This document shows positions 17,227-25,202 of a stretch of DNA of 33,682 bases, in pieces (positions within the stretch are counted from its first letter, which is position 1; every line of letters starts with the position of its first letter). Both the position numbers and the translations under genes were made by a program. The DNA is from Clostridia bacterium. Its GTDB lineage: Bacteria > Bacillota > Clostridia > Oscillospirales > Acutalibacteraceae. Under the pieces are notes generated by a model. The model had not been told where the DNA came from. It saw only the letters and a program-made list of their open reading frames with translations, and did not search any database. The DNA is taken from positions 1 to 33,682 of the forward strand of contig JAFULG010000044.1 of the NCBI GenBank assembly GCA_017473435.1, read 5' to 3'.

Positions 17227-18598
17227 TTCTAATTGTCTCCAGATTTGAGAACAAGGTGTAGTCACCGTTCCAGGCTACCTTTACGGTTGTTGTAGGACCG
17301 TGTCGGTTTTTCGCAATGATGAATTCTGCTTCATTTACAGCAGGTCTTTCCTCATAAGCGTCGCCTTCCTTTTCAGTGGCGTAGTATTCATCTCTGTAAA
17401 GCATGATAACTATATCGGCATCCTGCTCGATTGAACCTGATTCTCTAAGGTCAGCAAGCTGCGGCCTGTGAGATTTACCTCTGCCCTCTGTTGAACGGGC
17501 GAGCTGAGCAAGAACAACAACGGGAATATTAAGATCTTTCGCCATAAGCTTAAGGTTACGTGTGATTTCCGAAACCTCCTGAACACGGCTTTCCGCTCTT
17601 GAACCGCTTTTCATAAGCTGAAGGTAGTCGACAAACACCGCGTCAACGTCACGGAGTCTTCTGATACGCGACTTCATTTCCGACACAGTAAGATTCGATG
17701 TATCGTCAAAATAAAGCTCACAGCCGCTTAAAAGACCTGTTGCAGTAGCAAGCTTCGCCCACTCATCACTTGTGATATTGCCTGTTCTCATTTTTGTGCT
17801 TTCAACTCTCGCCTCTGTGGAAAGAACTCTCTGAGCAAGCTGCTCCTTCGTCATTTCGAGAGAGAAGAACAGAACTTTCTTATGCCCCATCATTGCAGTA
17901 TTTCTAGCAAGATTAAGTGCAAGACTGGTTTTACCCATAGCAGGACGGGCACCGATAATAAGAAGGTCTGATCTGTTAAGGCCGGTGATAGCCTTGTCAA
18001 GGTCAACAAAGCCCGTTGTAAAGCCCTTATATTTATCCTTATCGGCTGAGCTTAATTTCTGAAGCTTATCATAAACCTCATTAACAATAATGTCACCGAT
18101 TTTTGCAGGGCCCTTTGTCACTCTGCCCTGACGGATATCATAAATTTTCTGCTCAGCAGATTCAAGAAGAATATCAGCCTGCTCCGATGAGGTTGATGCT
18201 TCGTCAATAATTGACTTTGAAACATTGATAAGTGACCTTATGTAGAACTTCTCTCTGATAATCTTTGCATAGGCTTCAACATTTTCTGTTGAAGGCACAA
18301 GCTGAGAAAGCTGCAGAAGATACTGCTTACCGTTTGCATCATCATAAACCTTTTCATTCTTAAGCTTTTCAAGAACAATCAAAGGGTCAATTTTACCGCC
18401 GAGAGCATCAATTTCCTGCATAATGGTAAATATCGCCTTATGCTGCGGAAGATAAAAGCTGTCCGGTTTAACGTGAATATTGACCAGGTTTATACATGAA
18501 GGATCAATAAGCACCGAGCCGAGCACAGCCTGCTCAGCCTCGAGGGAGTAAGGCATATTCACATCATCAAGAGGAGAAAATGTATTTACTCTTTCCAT
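17216..18598 (-). CDS. dnaB: Replicative DNA helicase
   Basis: A 460-residue hexameric helicase that unwinds DNA at the replication fork. The N-terminal domain starts at about residue 15 with MPYSLEAEQAVLGSVLIDP, the family signature. The RecA-like C-terminal domain has Walker A GARPAMGKTS (216-225), Walker B AVFVDYLQLM, and LADLRESGSIEQDADIVIMLYR. No intein is present. The ATG at 18598 is preferred over the in-frame GTG at 18607 because GGAG lies 8 nt before the ATG and overlaps the GTG. It sits 49 bp after rplI, a conserved Firmicute order. Confidence 0.97.
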   Translation of the reverse strand: MERVNTFSPLDDVNMPYSLEAEQAVLGSVLIDPSCINLVNIHVKPDSFYLPQHKAIFTIMQEIDALGGKIDPLIVLEKLKNEKVYDDANGKQYLLQLSQLVPSTENVEAYAKIIREKFYIRSLINVSKSIIDEASTSSEQADILLESAEQKIYDIRQGRVTKGPAKIGDIIVNEVYDKLQKLSSADKDKYKGFTTGFVDLDKAITGLNRSDLLIIGARPAMGKTSLALNLARNTAMMGHKKVLFFSLEMTKEQLAQRVLSTEARVESTKMRTGNITSDEWAKLATATGLLSGCELYFDDTSNLTVSEMKSRIRRLRDVDAVFVDYLQLMKSGSRAESRVQEVSEITRNLKLMAKDLNIPVVVLAQLARSTEGRGKSHRPQLADLRESGSIEQDADIVIMLYRDEYYATEKEGDAYEERPAVNEAEFIIAKNRHGPTTTVKVAWNGDYTLFSNLETIRNDM

Positions 18599-18618
18599 TT
18601 CTTTCACTCCAAAACTAT

Positions 18619-18643
18619 GGACCTTCGGATTTCATCCGCGTCC
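18619..18643 (-). other. Hairpin between rplI and dnaB
   Basis: CGGAT (18626-18630) pairs with ATCCG (18634-18638) around a 3-nt loop, extended after an internal loop by GGAC (18619-18622) with GTCC (18640-18643). No U-run follows, so it is unlikely to terminate. It may tune the ratio of L9 to helicase by RNA processing, or be incidental. Confidence 0.35.
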
Positions 18644-18647
18644 CGAC

Positions 18648-19088
18648 TTATTCGCCTACACTTACAAAAAGCTTAGCTGAAATACCCTGATAAAGCTTTA
18701 CTTCAAATTCAAAGGTACCGAACTGCTTGATATCCTCAACAACAACCTTTCTCTTGTCAACGTCAAGCTTGAATTCTTCCTTAAGCTTTTCTGCGATTTC
18801 CTTGCTTGTAACGGATCCGAAAAGCTTACCGTTTGCACCGGCCTTCGCCTTGATTTTGATTGTTTTACCCTGAATCTCTGAAGCTGCTTTTTTAGCTGCT
18901 GCGGTTTCAGTTTCAATCTTATATTTCTGAGCCTGCTCACGGTTTTTAAGCTCTGTCATGCTCTGTGCATTAGCTTCTACTGCAAGACCCTTGGGAAAAA
19001 GGAAATTTCTTGCATAACCGTCAGATGTGTTCACAAGCTCGCCTTTTTTACCAAGACCCTTTACATCCTGCTTTAATACTACTTTCAT
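18648..19088 (-). CDS. rplI: 50S ribosomal protein L9
   Basis: A 146-residue protein of standard L9 length. The N-terminal rRNA-binding domain has the signature MKVVLKQDVKGLGKKGELVNTSDGYARNFLFPKGLAVEA. A long connecting helix (about 45-75) leads to the C-terminal domain (about 80-146). The ATG at 19088 has GGAGG upstream. It lies 34 bp after gdpP and precedes dnaB. The gdpP-rplI-dnaB order is widely shared by Firmicutes. Confidence 0.97.
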   Translation of the reverse strand: MKVVLKQDVKGLGKKGELVNTSDGYARNFLFPKGLAVEANAQSMTELKNREQAQKYKIETETAAAKKAASEIQGKTIKIKAKAGANGKLFGSVTSKEIAEKLKEEFKLDVDKRKVVVEDIKQFGTFEFEVKLYQGISAKLFVSVGE

Positions 19089-19122
19089 AATTTATTCCTC
19101 CATTAAGAATTGTAAACTTTAA

Positions 19123-21081
19123 TCAATTATTTTCAATAAAATCATCAATAGCTTTTTCAAGCATCTGTTCCGCCTGCTCAAGGCTTATATCCTGAAGCTG
19201 ACAGGCTGACATCGTCTGATGTCCGCCGCCGCCCATAGCTTCCATAACAAGCTGAACATTCATTTCGCCGTAGCTTCTGGCAGAAATATTAACACCGTTA
19301 CCGCTTGTGTAAAGCACAAACGAAGCCTTTACGCCTTCAATATTCAGCATTTCATCTGCTGCCTGTGAGGTTATAAGACGTATGTTTTCATCCTTTTCGT
19401 CAAAGAAAGAAATCGCACATCCTCTGTACTCTCTTGCAGAGTCAATAATCGTATTACGCTTACGGAAAATTTCCATATCGTTTGAAAAAAGCTTTTTGGT
19501 TTCAACAGTGTTTGCACCTCTTGAACGAAGATACGCCGCCGCTTCAAAGGTACGTACACCCGCTCTTATGATGAAGTTTCTCGTGTCAAGCATAATACCG
19601 GCAAAAAGCGCAAGAGCATCAAACTGGTTTATTACAGGCTTAACATCCACATACTGCACAAGCTCGGCAACCATTTCACTTGCCGAAGATGAATTGGGCA
19701 TATGGTAAAACATTACCGTGTTTTCAATAAAACCGACGCTCTTCCGGTGATGGTCAATAACCATTACCTTTTCTGTTTTGTCAATAAGCTCCGGCATTTC
19801 CGTCACATCCTGTTTGTGAGTATCAACAACTACAAGCAGTGTGTTTTCATTAACAACTGCAGATGCCTTGTCGGGCTGAACAATAATTTCATTACCGTAA
19901 TGAGACTCAAAACGTTCAACAAGAGGCAGGGCAAGAGAATTCTTTTTGTTAAGAACTATATTCGTTTTTTTGCCGAAGTGATTAGCAATGGCATATATTC
20001 CCACCGCACTTCCGAAAGCATCAAAATCAGAAAAACGGTGACCCATAATCACAACATTTTCACTTTCGCGGATAATTTCCCCGATTGTTTTTGCGATAAG
20101 TCTTGTTTTAGCCTTGTTTTTCTTTTCATGACCTGCAGATACGCCGCCGTAAAATTTATACTGCACCTCGTGCTTTACAGCTACCTGATCACCGCCTCGG
20201 CTCTGCGCCATATCAAGCGCCTGCTTTGCAGAATTATGAGCCTCCGGCATTCTGTCATCCTTGCCGACACCGATTGAAAGTGTTATGTCTACGGGCTTGC
20301 CCTCGTAGGTATATTCACGGACACGGTCAAGAATACTGAATTTATCGGAAAGCATTTTCTGCAAGCCGCGTTCTTCAACAAATACAAGAACACGGTCACT
20401 CGAATACTTACGGCAAAGACCTCCGTAGGAAGAAACCCAGTCCTCAATCATCTGCTCAACAGCACCGATTATAGCCGTACATTCACTGTCTTTGAAATTC
20501 TGATAAATCTCATCGGCATTATCAATAACGCAAAGCATAATTGAAGGCTTCGTATCGTAATATTCCTTTTCCGTAAGACGAAGCTTTGTTTCGTCAAAGA
20601 AATAAAGCAGATAAACATTCTCATCAACTGCTAATATTTCACTTGAATAAACCGAAAAATACTGATTTCCTATTCTAACTCTGTAGCCTTTACCGATAAG
20701 GAGCTTTTCGATGCTTTCACGGTTAACGATTTCGCCGATGCTTTTCATCTTACTTTCAGGAGTGATATTGAAATACTCCTTAAAGCTGCCGTTAAACCAG
20801 ATAAAGCTGCCGTCCTCCTCGATTACACAGCAAGGTACTGTAAGCTGCTGAAAAGCTTTACCCTGATCAAAATCAAGCTCACGGGAAACTGCCTCAATCT
20901 GAAAAAGAAGTTTTTCCCTTTTCTTCTTGTAATAAATGAATTTACCTATAAGCGATACTCCGATAAGCACAAAGGCAATTATACCGAAATTTCTGTCCTT
21001 GATAAGCAGAAGCACCGACAGTATAAATGCAACAAGTGCAACCGGCAGAGAAAAATCATAAATTTTCCATAATTTTTTCAT
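19123..21081 (-). CDS. gdpP: Cyclic-di-AMP phosphodiesterase GdpP
   Basis: A 652-residue membrane enzyme that hydrolyses c-di-AMP to pApA. Two membrane helices (about 11-27 and 32-50) are followed by a PAS-like domain (about 75-165), a degenerate GGDEF domain (about 175-305, with RGGDQVAVK) and a DHH/DHHA1 phosphoesterase. DHH motifs are H348 with D352 and D354 (GHRFSDFDAFGS), D420 (VVDTHKQD), D443-H444-H445, and the C-terminal GGGGHQTMSACQL of DHHA1. All catalytic positions appear intact. The ATG at 21081 lies one base after the rnj stop (TGAAATG), with GGAG inside the rnj end, so the two are coupled. It controls c-di-AMP and hence potassium and wall homeostasis in the family. Confidence 0.94.
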   Translation of the reverse strand: MKKLWKIYDFSLPVALVAFILSVLLLIKDRNFGIIAFVLIGVSLIGKFIYYKKKREKLLFQIEAVSRELDFDQGKAFQQLTVPCCVIEEDGSFIWFNGSFKEYFNITPESKMKSIGEIVNRESIEKLLIGKGYRVRIGNQYFSVYSSEILAVDENVYLLYFFDETKLRLTEKEYYDTKPSIMLCVIDNADEIYQNFKDSECTAIIGAVEQMIEDWVSSYGGLCRKYSSDRVLVFVEERGLQKMLSDKFSILDRVREYTYEGKPVDITLSIGVGKDDRMPEAHNSAKQALDMAQSRGGDQVAVKHEVQYKFYGGVSAGHEKKNKAKTRLIAKTIGEIIRESENVVIMGHRFSDFDAFGSAVGIYAIANHFGKKTNIVLNKKNSLALPLVERFESHYGNEIIVQPDKASAVVNENTLLVVVDTHKQDVTEMPELIDKTEKVMVIDHHRKSVGFIENTVMFYHMPNSSSASEMVAELVQYVDVKPVINQFDALALFAGIMLDTRNFIIRAGVRTFEAAAYLRSRGANTVETKKLFSNDMEIFRKRNTIIDSAREYRGCAISFFDEKDENIRLITSQAADEMLNIEGVKASFVLYTSGNGVNISARSYGEMNVQLVMEAMGGGGHQTMSACQLQDISLEQAEQMLEKAIDDFIENN

Positions 21082-21082
21082 T

Positions 21083-23020
21083 TCAGATCTCCATTAGAAT
21101 GGGGAGAATCATCGGACTTCTCTTTGTCCTTTCGTACATAAGACGTGAAACGTCGTCGCGAACTTTACTTTTGATTGTTCCCCAATCATTTATATTCCTG
21201 TCAAAACAACGCATAATTGCGTCGTAAGCAGTATTTTTAGCCTCATCAATGAGTGCTTCATTTTCTTTTACAAAAACAAAGCCTCTTGAAACAATATCCG
21301 GACCGGAAACAAGCTCTCCGGAAACACTGTCAACGGTAGCAACAACAATGATTATGCCGTCTTCAGCAAGATGTTTTCTGTCTCTTAATACAACAGAGCC
21401 TACATCTCCGACTCCGTAACCGTCAACAAAAACCTTACCCGCAGGTACGGCTCCGGCTTTTCTTATCTGCTTTTCGGAAACCTCAAGCATTATTCCGTTA
21501 TCAGCTATGACAATGTTCTTTTCAGGAATACCCACGGATTCGGCAAGCTCAGCATGCTTGAGCAGATGCTTCTGCTCACCGTGAACAGGCACAAAATACT
21601 TCGGCTTAACAATTCCCAGCATCAGCTTAAGCTCCTCGCGGCACGCATGACCTGATACGTGAACATCGTACATTTTTTCATATACCACTTCAGCACCGAG
21701 CTTCATAAGCTCATTAACTACCCTGCTGACAGTTTTTTCATTACCGGGAATCGGAGTAGCAGAAATAATCACATAATCGTTAGGACCGACAAAAACCTTA
21801 CGATGGTCAGAAAAAGCCATTCTCGTAAGAGCAGACATTGGCTCACCCTGACTGCCTGTAGTGATAAGCACAATCTCGTGATCCGAATATCTGTTTATCA
21901 TATCAAGCTTTACAAGTATACCTTCAGGTACCTTGAGATATCCGAGTTCGGCAGCAACAGCAACAACATTTTCAAGGCTTCTTCCCGACAGCGCTACCTT
22001 TCTGCCAAGCTGTGCGGCAACATTGATAATCTGCTGAACGCGGTGAATATTAGACGCAAAGGTTGCAACAATTATGCGTCGCTTTTCAGCCTTTCTGAAA
22101 AGCAGTTCAAAGGATGCTCCTACCTTGCTTTCGCTTTCGGTATAACCGGGTCTTTCTGCGTTGGTTGAATCTGCCATCATACAAAGAACACCTTCTTTGC
22201 CGAGCTGTGCAAATCTCGCAAGGTCAATCATACCGCCATCAATTGGAGTTGTATCAATCTTAAAGTCACCTGTGTGAACTATTGTTCCGCCATCACATTT
22301 AATTGCGAATCCTACGGCATCGGGTATTGAATGATTTACGTGGATAAACTCAACAGAGAACTCGCCTATTTTAACGCTCTCCCCTGCTTTTACAACATTA
22401 AGCTTTGTACTTCCCAAAAGTCCGTGCTCCTTAAGCTTGCCTTCGATAAGTCCGTTTGTAAGCCTTGTGCTGTAAACCGGAATATTTACCTTTTTAAGCA
22501 GATAGGCAAGAGAACCTATATGGTCCTCATGACCGTGAGTTATACATATACCCTTTATCCTGTCTGCGTTTCTTTCAAGATATGTGAAGTCGGGAATTAC
22601 GAGGTCGATACCGGGCATATCCTCGTCTGGAAAAGCAAGACCGCTGTCTATTATGAGAATATCGTCCTTATACTCAAAAAGAGTTATGTTTTTACCTACC
22701 TCATTAAGTCCGCCGAGAAAAGCAATTTTAATGGGCAGAGCCTGAACCTTCTTTTTTGAAGAGTTCTTCTTTTTACTGCTCTTTTCCTGTGCAGCTCCGT
22801 TTGACTTTGCGGGTCTGGTCTGCTGTTTGTTACTCTTGGTTTTACTTTTAGCAGAAACATTGTTCTTTTTGTTCTGAGTATTACCCTTGGTCTTTTTCTT
22901 TTCTGCAGCAGCTGCGGGGGCTTTTTTATCATTTTTAACAACGCCATCGTTTTTATTTACCGAAGTTTTATTCTGCTTCTTTTTAACTGTCTTTGAGGGA
23001 TTTTGTTTGTTCTCACTCAT
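21083..23020 (-). CDS. rnj: Ribonuclease J with a lysine-rich N-terminal extension
   Basis: A 645-residue 5'-3' exo- and endoribonuclease of the metallo-beta-lactamase/beta-CASP family, central to Firmicute mRNA decay and rRNA maturation. The core starts near residue 96 with KIAFLGGLNEVGKN. The zinc motif HGHEDH is at 162-167, and the beta-CASP part shows HVSGHACREELKLMLGIVKPKYFVPVHGE. Residues 1-95 are a low-complexity tail of K, N, S, Q and A, probably disordered and possibly RNA-binding, and make the protein about 90 residues longer than typical RNase J. The ATG at 23020 has AGGAG about 14 nt upstream, rather far. A near-consensus promoter lies 95-120 bp upstream. Only one rnj is in the window, so J1 versus J2 cannot be assigned. 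Confidence 0.95.
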   Translation of the reverse strand: MSENKQNPSKTVKKKQNKTSVNKNDGVVKNDKKAPAAAAEKKKTKGNTQNKKNNVSAKSKTKSNKQQTRPAKSNGAAQEKSSKKKNSSKKKVQALPIKIAFLGGLNEVGKNITLFEYKDDILIIDSGLAFPDEDMPGIDLVIPDFTYLERNADRIKGICITHGHEDHIGSLAYLLKKVNIPVYSTRLTNGLIEGKLKEHGLLGSTKLNVVKAGESVKIGEFSVEFIHVNHSIPDAVGFAIKCDGGTIVHTGDFKIDTTPIDGGMIDLARFAQLGKEGVLCMMADSTNAERPGYTESESKVGASFELLFRKAEKRRIIVATFASNIHRVQQIINVAAQLGRKVALSGRSLENVVAVAAELGYLKVPEGILVKLDMINRYSDHEIVLITTGSQGEPMSALTRMAFSDHRKVFVGPNDYVIISATPIPGNEKTVSRVVNELMKLGAEVVYEKMYDVHVSGHACREELKLMLGIVKPKYFVPVHGEQKHLLKHAELAESVGIPEKNIVIADNGIMLEVSEKQIRKAGAVPAGKVFVDGYGVGDVGSVVLRDRKHLAEDGIIIVVATVDSVSGELVSGPDIVSRGFVFVKENEALIDEAKNTAYDAIMRCFDRNINDWGTIKSKVRDDVSRLMYERTKRSPMILPILMEI

Positions 23021-23102
23021 TTAATTACCATACACTCCTTTTCTGTTAATTTTAATATATTCCGTATAATAATTATTCAATCGATACTTACCCATAGTAA
23101 TG

Positions 23103-23121
23103 GTATTATAGGATATAATAC
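23103..23121. promoter_or_regulatory. 19-bp palindrome over the rnj -10 element
   Basis: GTATTATA (23103-23110) and TATAATAC (23114-23121) form a perfect inverted repeat with a 3-bp centre. It covers the -10 hexamer and probable start site of the rnj promoter, a position suited to a repressor. It is AT-rich, so chance cannot be excluded. Confidence 0.35.
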
Positions 23122-23143
23122 TATTTTTTAAAACTTATGTCAA
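23115..23143 (-). promoter_or_regulatory. Promoter of the rnj-gdpP-rplI-dnaB-tilS-hpt-ftsH run
   Basis: On the minus strand, a perfect TTGACA (plus 23138-23143), a 17-bp spacer and TATTAT (plus 23115-23120). It leaves a leader of about 85-90 nt before the rnj ATG. It is divergent from the tarI promoter, with 54 bp between the two -35 elements. Confidence 0.8.
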
Positions 23144-23197
23144 GGAATAAGACTCCAAAAGCATAAAAAACCTTTTTTCAAAGCATTTTCATTTCGG

Positions 23198-23225
23198 TTG
23201 ACAAAAAATAAATATAATATATAAT
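23198..23225 (+). promoter_or_regulatory. Promoter of tarI-tarJ
   Basis: TTGACA (23198-23203) is followed after 16 bp by TATAAT (23220-23225), in a very AT-rich stretch, 35 bp before the tarI ATG. A GAGGTGA ribosome site lies at 23248-23254. Confidence 0.75.
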
Positions 23226-23260
23226 ATAGTCGTATAAATTTTTACATGAGGTGAAATATT

Positions 23261-23980
23261 ATGACTTATGCAGTAATTGCCGCAGGCGGTATCGGAAGCA
23301 GAATGGGCAATATGGAAAAGCCTAAGCAGTACCTTAAAATTAAGGACAAGCCGATTATCGTTCACACGGTTGAAAAATTTTATATCAACAGTAAATTCAG
23401 AAAGGTTATAATCCTTTGCCCCGACCAGTGGGTAAGCTATACAAAGGAAATTCTTGCAAAGCATCTTCCCGAAAACGATAAGGTGATTGTTCTCAAGGGC
23501 GGAAGCACCAGAAACGAAACCATTATGAATTCAATCAGATACATTGAAGAAACAGACGGTCTCGACGAAGATTCAATCATTGTAACCCACGACGCCGTGC
23601 GTCCCTTTGTTTCTGCAAGAATTATCGACGAAAACATTGCTGCTGCTCTTAAATACGGTGCAACAGATACAGTTGTTCCCGCAACAGATACTATAGTTGA
23701 AAGCTGTAACGGCACAACTATCAGTTCAATTCCTGACAGAAGTAAGCTCTATCAGGGACAGACTCCCCAGGCATTTAAAGCAAAGATGCTTAAAGACCTT
23801 TACTACAGCCTTACTGAAGAAGAAAAAGATATTCTTACCGATGCTTGCAAGATTTTCAGCATGAAGGGTTACGATGTTCATATGATTGACGGTGAGGTTC
23901 ACAACATTAAAATCACCTATCCTTATGACCTTCGTGTTGCAAAGGCATTGCTTGACGAAGAATTTGAAGAGGTAAAATAA
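23261..23980 (+). CDS. tarI: D-ribitol-5-phosphate cytidylyltransferase (TarI/IspD family)
   Basis: A 239-residue nucleotidyltransferase of the IspD/TarI family. The CTP-binding N-terminus is IAAGGIGSRMGNMEKPKQYL; later motifs are HDAVRPFVS, VVPATDTIVE and LYQGQTPQAFK. IspD makes CDP-methylerythritol and TarI makes CDP-ribitol from CTP and ribitol 5-phosphate. TarI is preferred because the next gene, touching the stop codon, is a clear TarJ homologue, and this pair makes CDP-ribitol in teichoic acid pathways. The ATG at 23261 has AGGTGA upstream. An IspD role, alone or in addition, is possible if no other ispD exists. It is one of only two plus-strand genes here. Confidence 0.85.
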   Translation: MTYAVIAAGGIGSRMGNMEKPKQYLKIKDKPIIVHTVEKFYINSKFRKVIILCPDQWVSYTKEILAKHLPENDKVIVLKGGSTRNETIMNSIRYIEETDGLDEDSIIVTHDAVRPFVSARIIDENIAAALKYGATDTVVPATDTIVESCNGTTISSIPDRSKLYQGQTPQAFKAKMLKDLYYSLTEEEKDILTDACKIFSMKGYDVHMIDGEVHNIKITYPYDLRVAKALLDEEFEEVK

Positions 23981-25006
23981 ATGCTTAATACTGTTTACAG
24001 GTTGACTCAGCCAAGAAAAATTGAAATTGAGTTTTCTGAAATTGATATTTTCAGCTCTGATGTCATCGTACGCCCGAAATATCTTTCAATCTGCCATGCG
24101 GATCAAAGATATTTCCAAGGCAACCGCGATGCCAAGGTGCTTGCGCAAAAGCTGCCCATGGCTCTTATCCACGAGGCTGTAGGCGAGGTTGTTCATGCGC
24201 CTGACGGCTCATTCAAGCCCGGCGATACGGTTGTAATGATCCCGAACACCCCAACGGAAAAGGACGAGATCATAGCTGAAAATTATCTGCGTTCAAGCAA
24301 ATTCCGTGCAAGCGGCTTTGACGGCTTTATGCAGGAATACGTCCAGCTCCCTTCAGACAGACTTGTTCTTCTCCCGGATGGAATTGATCCTGTTGTTGCC
24401 TCCTTTACAGAAATTGTTTCTGTAAGTGTTCACGCAATTTCACGTTTTGATAAAATAGCTCATTCCAGAAGGAACACTATCGGCATCTGGGGAGACGGTA
24501 TTCTCAGCTATATGACAAGCCTTTTTTTGAAAAAGCTTTATCCTGAGACAAAAATATGTATTTTCGGTGTTGTACCCAAAAAGCTTGCAGATTTTACCTT
24601 TGCAGACGAAACCTATCTTACAACACAGATTCCCGATGATCTTGGAGTTGACCACGCTTTCGAATGTGTCGGCGGAAACGGCTCACAGATTGCAATTAAT
24701 CAAATTATCGACTATATCAACCCCGAAGGAACAATCTCAATTCTCGGAGTAAGCGAGTATCCCGTACCGATAAATACGAGAATGGTTCTTGAAAAGGGTC
24801 TTCACATCTTCGGCTCAAGCAGAAGCGGCCGCGAAGATTTCTGTAAAACTGTTGAAATGTACGCTCAGTATCCTGACATTGTTGAGCATCTCTCACGTAT
24901 GGTAGGTCACGTAAGACCTGTCAGAAGTATTAAGGATATAACTGAGGCATTCGACTTTGATGTTCAGAATACATTCGGAAAAACAGTTATGAAATGGGAA
25001 AAATAA
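23981..25006 (+). CDS. tarJ: Ribulose-5-phosphate reductase (TarJ, CDP-ribitol pathway)
   Basis: A 341-residue zinc-type alcohol dehydrogenase relative, the same length as staphylococcal TarJ and with the same hallmark segments: VIVRPKYLSICHADQRYFQG (Cys38 near the zinc site), LPMALIHEAVGEVV (His63-Glu64), VVMIPNTPTEKDEIIAENYL, GIWGDGILSYMTSLFL for the nucleotide fold, and HAFECVGGNGSQIAINQ. It reduces D-ribulose 5-phosphate to D-ribitol 5-phosphate with NADPH. Its ATG directly follows the tarI stop (GAGG 8 nt upstream), so the two are translated together. No ribitol polymerase (TarL/TarK), TarF-like or LicD gene follows in the window, so the final polymer is unknown. Confidence 0.92.
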   Translation: MLNTVYRLTQPRKIEIEFSEIDIFSSDVIVRPKYLSICHADQRYFQGNRDAKVLAQKLPMALIHEAVGEVVHAPDGSFKPGDTVVMIPNTPTEKDEIIAENYLRSSKFRASGFDGFMQEYVQLPSDRLVLLPDGIDPVVASFTEIVSVSVHAISRFDKIAHSRRNTIGIWGDGILSYMTSLFLKKLYPETKICIFGVVPKKLADFTFADETYLTTQIPDDLGVDHAFECVGGNGSQIAINQIIDYINPEGTISILGVSEYPVPINTRMVLEKGLHIFGSSRSGREDFCKTVEMYAQYPDIVEHLSRMVGHVRPVRSIKDITEAFDFDVQNTFGKTVMKWEK

Positions 25007-25017
25007 AAAACAAGAAA

Positions 25018-25077
25018 GTTCTTTTGGTTACTTTTCTTTCAAGAAAAGTAACGCCACGCGGCGAGCGATAAGAGAAC
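25018..25077. repeat. Palindromic repeat-like element (nested hairpins)
   Basis: A perfect 12-bp hairpin GTTACTTTTCTT (25027-25038)/AAGAAAAGTAAC (25041-25052) with a 2-nt loop is followed by a short GCC-acgc-GGC hairpin. Both are enclosed by an outer pair, GTTCTTTT near 25018 and AAGAGAAC near 25070-25077 (one G-U). The three-armed shape begins just after tarJ. It looks like a dispersed intergenic palindrome rather than a gene; only one copy is in the window, so repetition is not shown. Confidence 0.45.
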
Positions 25078-25078
25078 C

Positions 25079-25127
25079 AAACAATAAAGCAGGTGTTGAA
25101 AAAGTAACACCTGCTTTGTTATTGTTT
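25079..25127. terminator. Bidirectional terminator between tarJ and the phosphoesterase gene
   Basis: AAAGCAGGTGTT (25086-25097) pairs perfectly with AACACCTGCTTT (25106-25117) around an 8-nt loop. After a 3-nt bulge the stem extends by AACAATA/TATTGTT. Both sides are T-rich in the outgoing direction, so it can stop tarJ (plus) and the convergent phosphoesterase gene (minus). Confidence 0.75.
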
Positions 25128-25132
25128 AATGT

Positions 25133-25153
25133 GTAAGGGGTTTCACCCCTTAC
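25133..25153. other. 9-bp hairpin in the convergent intergenic region
   Basis: GTAAGGGGT (25133-25141) and ACCCCTTAC (25145-25153) form a perfect stem with a 3-nt loop. It lies between the bidirectional terminator and the hairpin at 25162-25183. No clear T-run follows on either side. Confidence 0.45.
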
Positions 25154-25161
25154 CAACCATG

Positions 25162-25183
25162 ACAAGCTTTTGTAAAAGCTTGT
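25162..25183. other. 10-bp AT-rich hairpin near the phosphoesterase 3' end
   Basis: ACAAGCTTTT (25162-25171) and AAAAGCTTGT (25174-25183) pair perfectly with a 2-nt centre, about 20 bp beyond the stop of the minus-strand gene. It is the fourth hairpin in 170 bp and could act as a cruciform, repeat fragment or RNA 3'-end structure. Confidence 0.4.
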
Positions 25184-25202
25184 GCAAAACTTAATATGTT
25201 TA

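Noticed and set aside
19702-20277. Plus-strand 191-residue frame antisense to gdpP
   Set aside because: Shadow of the conserved gdpP coding sequence; composition rich in Cys, Phe and Asn as in reverse frames, no family match.
23261-23980. Naming the cytidylyltransferase simply IspD
   Set aside because: The directly coupled TarJ gene makes TarI the better name, though family sequence alone cannot separate the two.
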